DNA of 64,000 bases from Zerene cesonia. Lineage: Eukaryota; Arthropoda; Insecta; Lepidoptera; Pieridae. A program made the translations under genes and the position numbers. Shown here piece after piece: positions 60,439 through 64,000 of the stretch. The notes beneath the pieces were generated by a model that was given only the letters and a program-made list of their open reading frames with translations, made no database searches and was not told where the DNA came from. Location of the stretch: the NCBI RefSeq assembly GCF_012273895.1, contig NC_052120.1:10227756-10291755 (forward strand), read 5' to 3'. Every line of letters begins with the position of its first letter. Within the stretch, counting starts at the first letter, position 1.

Positions 60439-60932
60439 TAAGTGCTAAAAATACCATTTTTTTTATTAAAATCCTATATCTGTACATGCTACATGCATGT
60501 CCAATTAACAAAAGTAAAATTTAACAATACACTATAAACATTTTGATGTAAAAATTAAATTCATTGATAAGAAATTTTTATACATGACATGTTTTGTTGT
60601 CATGTTGGAATGTTAACAAATGTTTCTATATGTTTATAAGCAAAAATGAATAAATTGTATTTTATAACATCATGTAACATGCTATATCTATTAAGTAATC
60701 AATTAACAAGCTTTTACATTAAAATACTGTCAAACCTTTTAAACTTTGTCCATAAAATGTATTTTTTTTATTAAAATTTGAGAGACAAAGATATTCAATA
60801 TACAACTTCTACATAATTAATGAGCATTTTAACTAAAAGGATAAACAATTAGATGAATAAAACCAACATATATGTTCACACCTATATGTTGTTATTTAAT
60901 TTCATATATGTTGTTATCTAAAAGTTATTTAA

Positions 60933-61946
60933 TTATTTTGCCAATATTTTGTCCAACTCGGTGGGATCTAATCCTTCCAATGTTAGTTTTAACTTCACAG
61001 CCTGTAAGGGCACACCAACTTGGACCATTTTGACAAATCTCATATATTCTGGGTTTACGGGTGTGTCAATCTTTTCTTCTGGAACTGATTCTGGTTCAGG
61101 TGACTTATCTTCTGTATTAGAGTTTACTTCTTCTTGTGAAGGTGGTGCAGGTTCAACCTGTTTTGGTATTTCTAAATCGTTTACTTCTGGTATTGACGAT
61201 AGCTAAAACAGGAAGAGAAAGATATCACAAAAAATCCTTTGTTCCTGTAGGGTTGAGATTAGATTTTTTTATCAACAAAATTTTTGATGGTATTTGGTTA
61301 GAAGTTAAACAAGGCTGCTTGGTAGAGCTGCTGTTCAGTATTAAGGCTGCCTTTTGTGTGAATATGCCCTTTTGTAATACTGCTTCATTTTTGTTATTTT
61401 TTATTCAGTTTATATGTTAAAGAATTATAAATAAATAATCTTGCTATTTACACAAAAATATGCATACTTACTTTAGTTTGCAATAAAACCATTGTTGCAT
61501 CAATTTTCTCCAACTTATCTTCAAAATTCATCAACTTCTGTTCACATTCCTTAGAAAAATTGTTAAGAAATTGTACAGTTGTGATGACAAAATGATTTAC
61601 GAAAGCGAGTGTACGTTTTTGTTGTAATGCTGCTATCTGAAATACAGTTGTTTTAGTAAATAAAAAATAATATCGGGGTAAAATACATTTTTTTTTAAAA
61701 GGGAAAATCTTGCGTGGATACCCATACCACAACCCACGGCCTCCAGAGAAGAAGCCGTGGGTTATGTCGGATTCCTAACGACTAAAATCCCACTGTGTTC
61801 CGTCAAGCCGCATTGATGAAGGGGCCACGAGTACTTGTTGGATTCGTCCGCGACCCCCTCGGCTGGTTAATATACAATACATTTTAAATACTTACACTAT
61901 TATAGTCTAAATTAGCAATTTCTTGATTAATTAGTTTATCCTGCAT
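60933..61946 (-). CDS. WASHC3: WASH complex subunit 3 (CCDC53)
   Basis: Three exons, 61946-61896, 61636-61472 and 61202-60933, give 161 residues, all in phase 0. The conserved core IAALQQKRTLAFVNHFVITT, VQFLNNFSKECEQKL and LLQTKLSSIPEV forms the N-terminal coiled coil. It is followed by an acidic Pro/Glu linker and the C-terminal MRFVKMVQVGVPLQAVKLKL and GLDPTELDKILAK. These match the human protein in order; the insect protein is shorter and ends just after the second motif. The WASH complex activates Arp2/3 on endosomes to build actin for retromer-dependent sorting, and this subunit is a small coiled-coil scaffold in it. It is divergent with BCAS2 and convergent with RpL36A. Confidence 0.93.
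61707..61868 (-). repeat. Interspersed repeat in WASHC3 intron 1
   Basis: GC-rich compared with its surroundings. AACCCACGGC (61731-61740) and GCCGTGGGTT (61754-61763) form a hairpin. The block goes on through GCATTGATGAAGGGGCCACG to GCGACCCCCTCGGCTGG and is probably a LINE 3' UTR piece; the family is unknown to me. Confidence 0.5.
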
Positions 61947-62767
61947 CTTTACCAGCGTAGTTCTTTGCAAGATTATGAGTACAATTTGAACCTGGTATTT
62001 ATTTTCTGGTTATAATTTTATATAAATGTATTCATATTCCTATAAATTAATGTAAATCAAAACAGATATTTGTTTTTGACTATGACAATTGACATTTTTT
62101 TTTAGATTTAATGGCTTGGTTACGAGACTTTTAAGTCAAAACAATAGACATTTAACGAAACTCATATTGCTATTTTTAAAAGTGCTTTGGTACCAATATT
62201 TTTATTGCTTACACAGTATCTCGAATTTTTATAGTATAGTTATTTAGATCTTATAGAAAATATAGTACCGAATTTAAGTGTATAAATTTGTAGGCATTGA
62301 CTGTTCCGAAAAAACTACGACGTTTATTAGTATAAAGTATTTGGTATGCTATTCAGTATTTTACATACACGTAGTGTGGTACTAAGATACTTAGATCGGT
62401 ATTTTAGAAAATATTAAATGTAACGTAGTATTTACTAATTTACACTTTATTTTATTTTTTTATTTATTTATTCTTTATTTGCATCAACATAAGTAGCTCT
62501 ACTGTTGTATTGGTACTTTTTTTTTCTTCTTTTTCTTTAGTGACAATTCCCGATCACACCGAGTACGGATTCTACCTACTTGTACTCTGTGGTGACTTGT
62601 GTTGGTGCTGTCTTACTGACGAGTGACAAGTGACACTTGATTATTTACAAATTGAACCAACGCACACAATTTCTATAAGAGATTCTAACAACGAAATGAC
62701 ATATTTCGTCCTAATACTCTAATTCTAATAATTTTATTATTTTACGCTTTGAACTCTAAAGCACAAC
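61947..62767. promoter_or_regulatory. Divergent promoter region WASHC3 / BCAS2
   Basis: 820 bp between two start codons. TGACAATTGACA at 62083-62094 lies 137-148 bp from the WASHC3 ATG. TGACAAGTGACA at 62624-62635 lies 133-144 bp before the BCAS2 ATG. The two motifs differ only in the central bases. The middle is AT-rich without exons. Confidence 0.5.
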
Positions 62768-63684
62768 ATGGCAGGAGAAGTCGTCGTCGATGCGCTACCA
62801 TATATTGACCAGGGTTATGATGATCCGGGAGTAAGGGAAGCGGTAAGTACACACACTTAGTAATAACTATTCATGTATTATATTTTAGCAATGAATTATA
62901 TAATTATGTTCGTACAAATAGGCTCTCGCAATGGTGGAAGAGGAATGCCGAAGGTACAGACCCACAAAGAATTATCTAGAAAATGCCGGTCCTGAGCCAA
63001 GCACAGCGTTCGAAACACCGGCTCTGCAGAGAGAAATGGAACGCGTGCAGCAACGGTTGCCCATGGAACCTTTGTCAATGAAGAGGTATGTTTTAAATAT
63101 AACCACATTTTAGTTTCACATTTTGTATGCAGTTGTTCAATTTAAAATAATAACAAAAAAAAATAAAATAATAATAGACAAATAAGTGTTGCTAAGAGTG
63201 AACTATCCAACCATTTGACCAATTTTTTTTTTGATTATAGTTAATATATGAAGAGAAATGATTCATATTTTTTGGTTAATAACTTAGAGGAGTGAGTTAC
63301 ACCTTTGTGATTATTACCAAGCAAGTAACTGTTCAATTTCACACTGCAATCTATATTTACAAGTCTCTAGTTATTGAAACATTAAAATGTTCTACTATCA
63401 TCAGGTTTGAACAACTCACTCTTCAAAAAATTATTGTTTACACTTGGATAATATGTTATAAACATTAACAGATATGAACTGCCACCCCCTCCAGCAGGGA
63501 GGCTCGGAGAACCTACCGCATGGGCAGAAGCAGTGGATAATTCTCACGCCCAGCTCTCTCACCAAGCCATCCGAGTGCTGAACCTGGAGTTGCAGCTCCA
63601 ATACAGTTCGGAAGCATGGAGGTCATATCTCAATGTACTACAGGCTCTTGTTGAGAGATCCCAGAATGTCCATACACAGCTGAG
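62768..63684 (+). CDS. BCAS2: Pre-mRNA-splicing factor SPF27 (BCAS2), 5' part
   Basis: Three exons are in the window: 62768-62842, 62922-63085 and 63472-63684. They join in phase to give about 150 residues, and the last exon ends with a GTTAGT donor, so the gene continues past the window. Human BCAS2 has 225 residues. Diagnostic motifs are MAGEVVVDALPYIDQGY, VEEECRRYRPTKNYL, FETPALQREMER, PLSMKRYELP and LSHQAIRVLNLELQLQ. The protein is a core member of the PRP19/CDC5L complex, which stabilises the activated spliceosome. The missing part is the C-terminal coiled coil that binds the complex. Human BCAS2 starts a few residues earlier (a short MAGTGL lead); this start keeps only MAGEVV. Confidence 0.95.
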
Positions 63685-64000
63685 GTTAGTTAAAATTACT
63701 GAAAATAATTGTTGTTTCTAAAAAAATACAAGACTACAGACATTTAAAATAATTGGCAATATGTCTATTGCTTTTTTGCTTTGGATAATTATTACAATTT
63801 GAGAATGAACCTGAGTGACATTATCATATCAATATATTGATCAGGTTTTTTATAACTGTGGCAAATTGTTTTTAAATAAAATCGACCTGTTTTACCATGT
63901 GTTATTCCCAATTATGCAGTCAAGAAGAATTTACCTAATACCAAATATCAAGATCATACAGAGTATGCATCTACATATCTAAAATAAACTAGGTGTCCCA
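63685..64000 (+). other. BCAS2 intron 3, window end
   Basis: AT-rich sequence after the donor at 63685. No further exon with a suitable acceptor and the family's C-terminal motif is seen before the window ends. Confidence 0.6.

Overview
This is nuclear DNA from an insect, almost certainly a moth or butterfly (Lepidoptera). It is AT-rich. Every gene is split into small exons with GT..AG splice sites. The introns hold repeats typical of Lepidoptera: many short Helitrons with A|TC...CTAG|T ends, tRNA-derived SINEs, pieces of non-LTR retrotransposons, and TA or GT microsatellites. There is no bacterial, viral, tRNA, rRNA or CRISPR content. Three runs of N interrupt the sequence: 1000 bp at 14566, 58 bp at 48929 and 1000 bp at 53983.

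I rebuilt eight genes by hand from splice sites and reading-frame phase. (1) + strand, 597-5406 (alternative end 5961): a coiled-coil protein I do not recognise. (2) - strand, 41154-10167: AREL1, a HECT E3 ubiquitin ligase with 17 coding exons over 31 kb. It has an N-terminal membrane segment and SAM-like region not present in the human protein as I remember it. (3) - strand, 43439-42228: peroxiredoxin-5 with a mitochondrial presequence. (4) + strand, 43955-52015: transportin-3. (5) - strand, 57846-52793: the p60 (CHAF1B) subunit of CAF-1. (6) + strand, 59258-60425: ribosomal protein L36A. (7) - strand, 61946-60933: WASH complex subunit 3. (8) + strand, from 62768: splicing factor BCAS2/SPF27, which runs off the window.

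From 41 kb on, the genes are packed. Three pairs are divergent: PRDX5/TNPO3, CHAF1B/RpL36A and WASHC3/BCAS2. Three are convergent: coiled-coil/AREL1, TNPO3/CHAF1B and RpL36A/WASHC3. From 5.4 to 41 kb the DNA is mostly long AREL1 introns and repeats. The genes are ordinary housekeeping genes (ubiquitylation, peroxide removal, import of SR proteins, chromatin assembly, translation, endosomal actin, splicing) and do not form one pathway.

The most interesting signals are these: a doubled TGACA motif 55-150 bp upstream of six of the eight start codons; the extended N-terminus of AREL1; an E2F-type palindrome next to CHAF1B; Helitrons with two different 5' ends sharing one 3' end; and very sharp GC differences between exons of the same gene.
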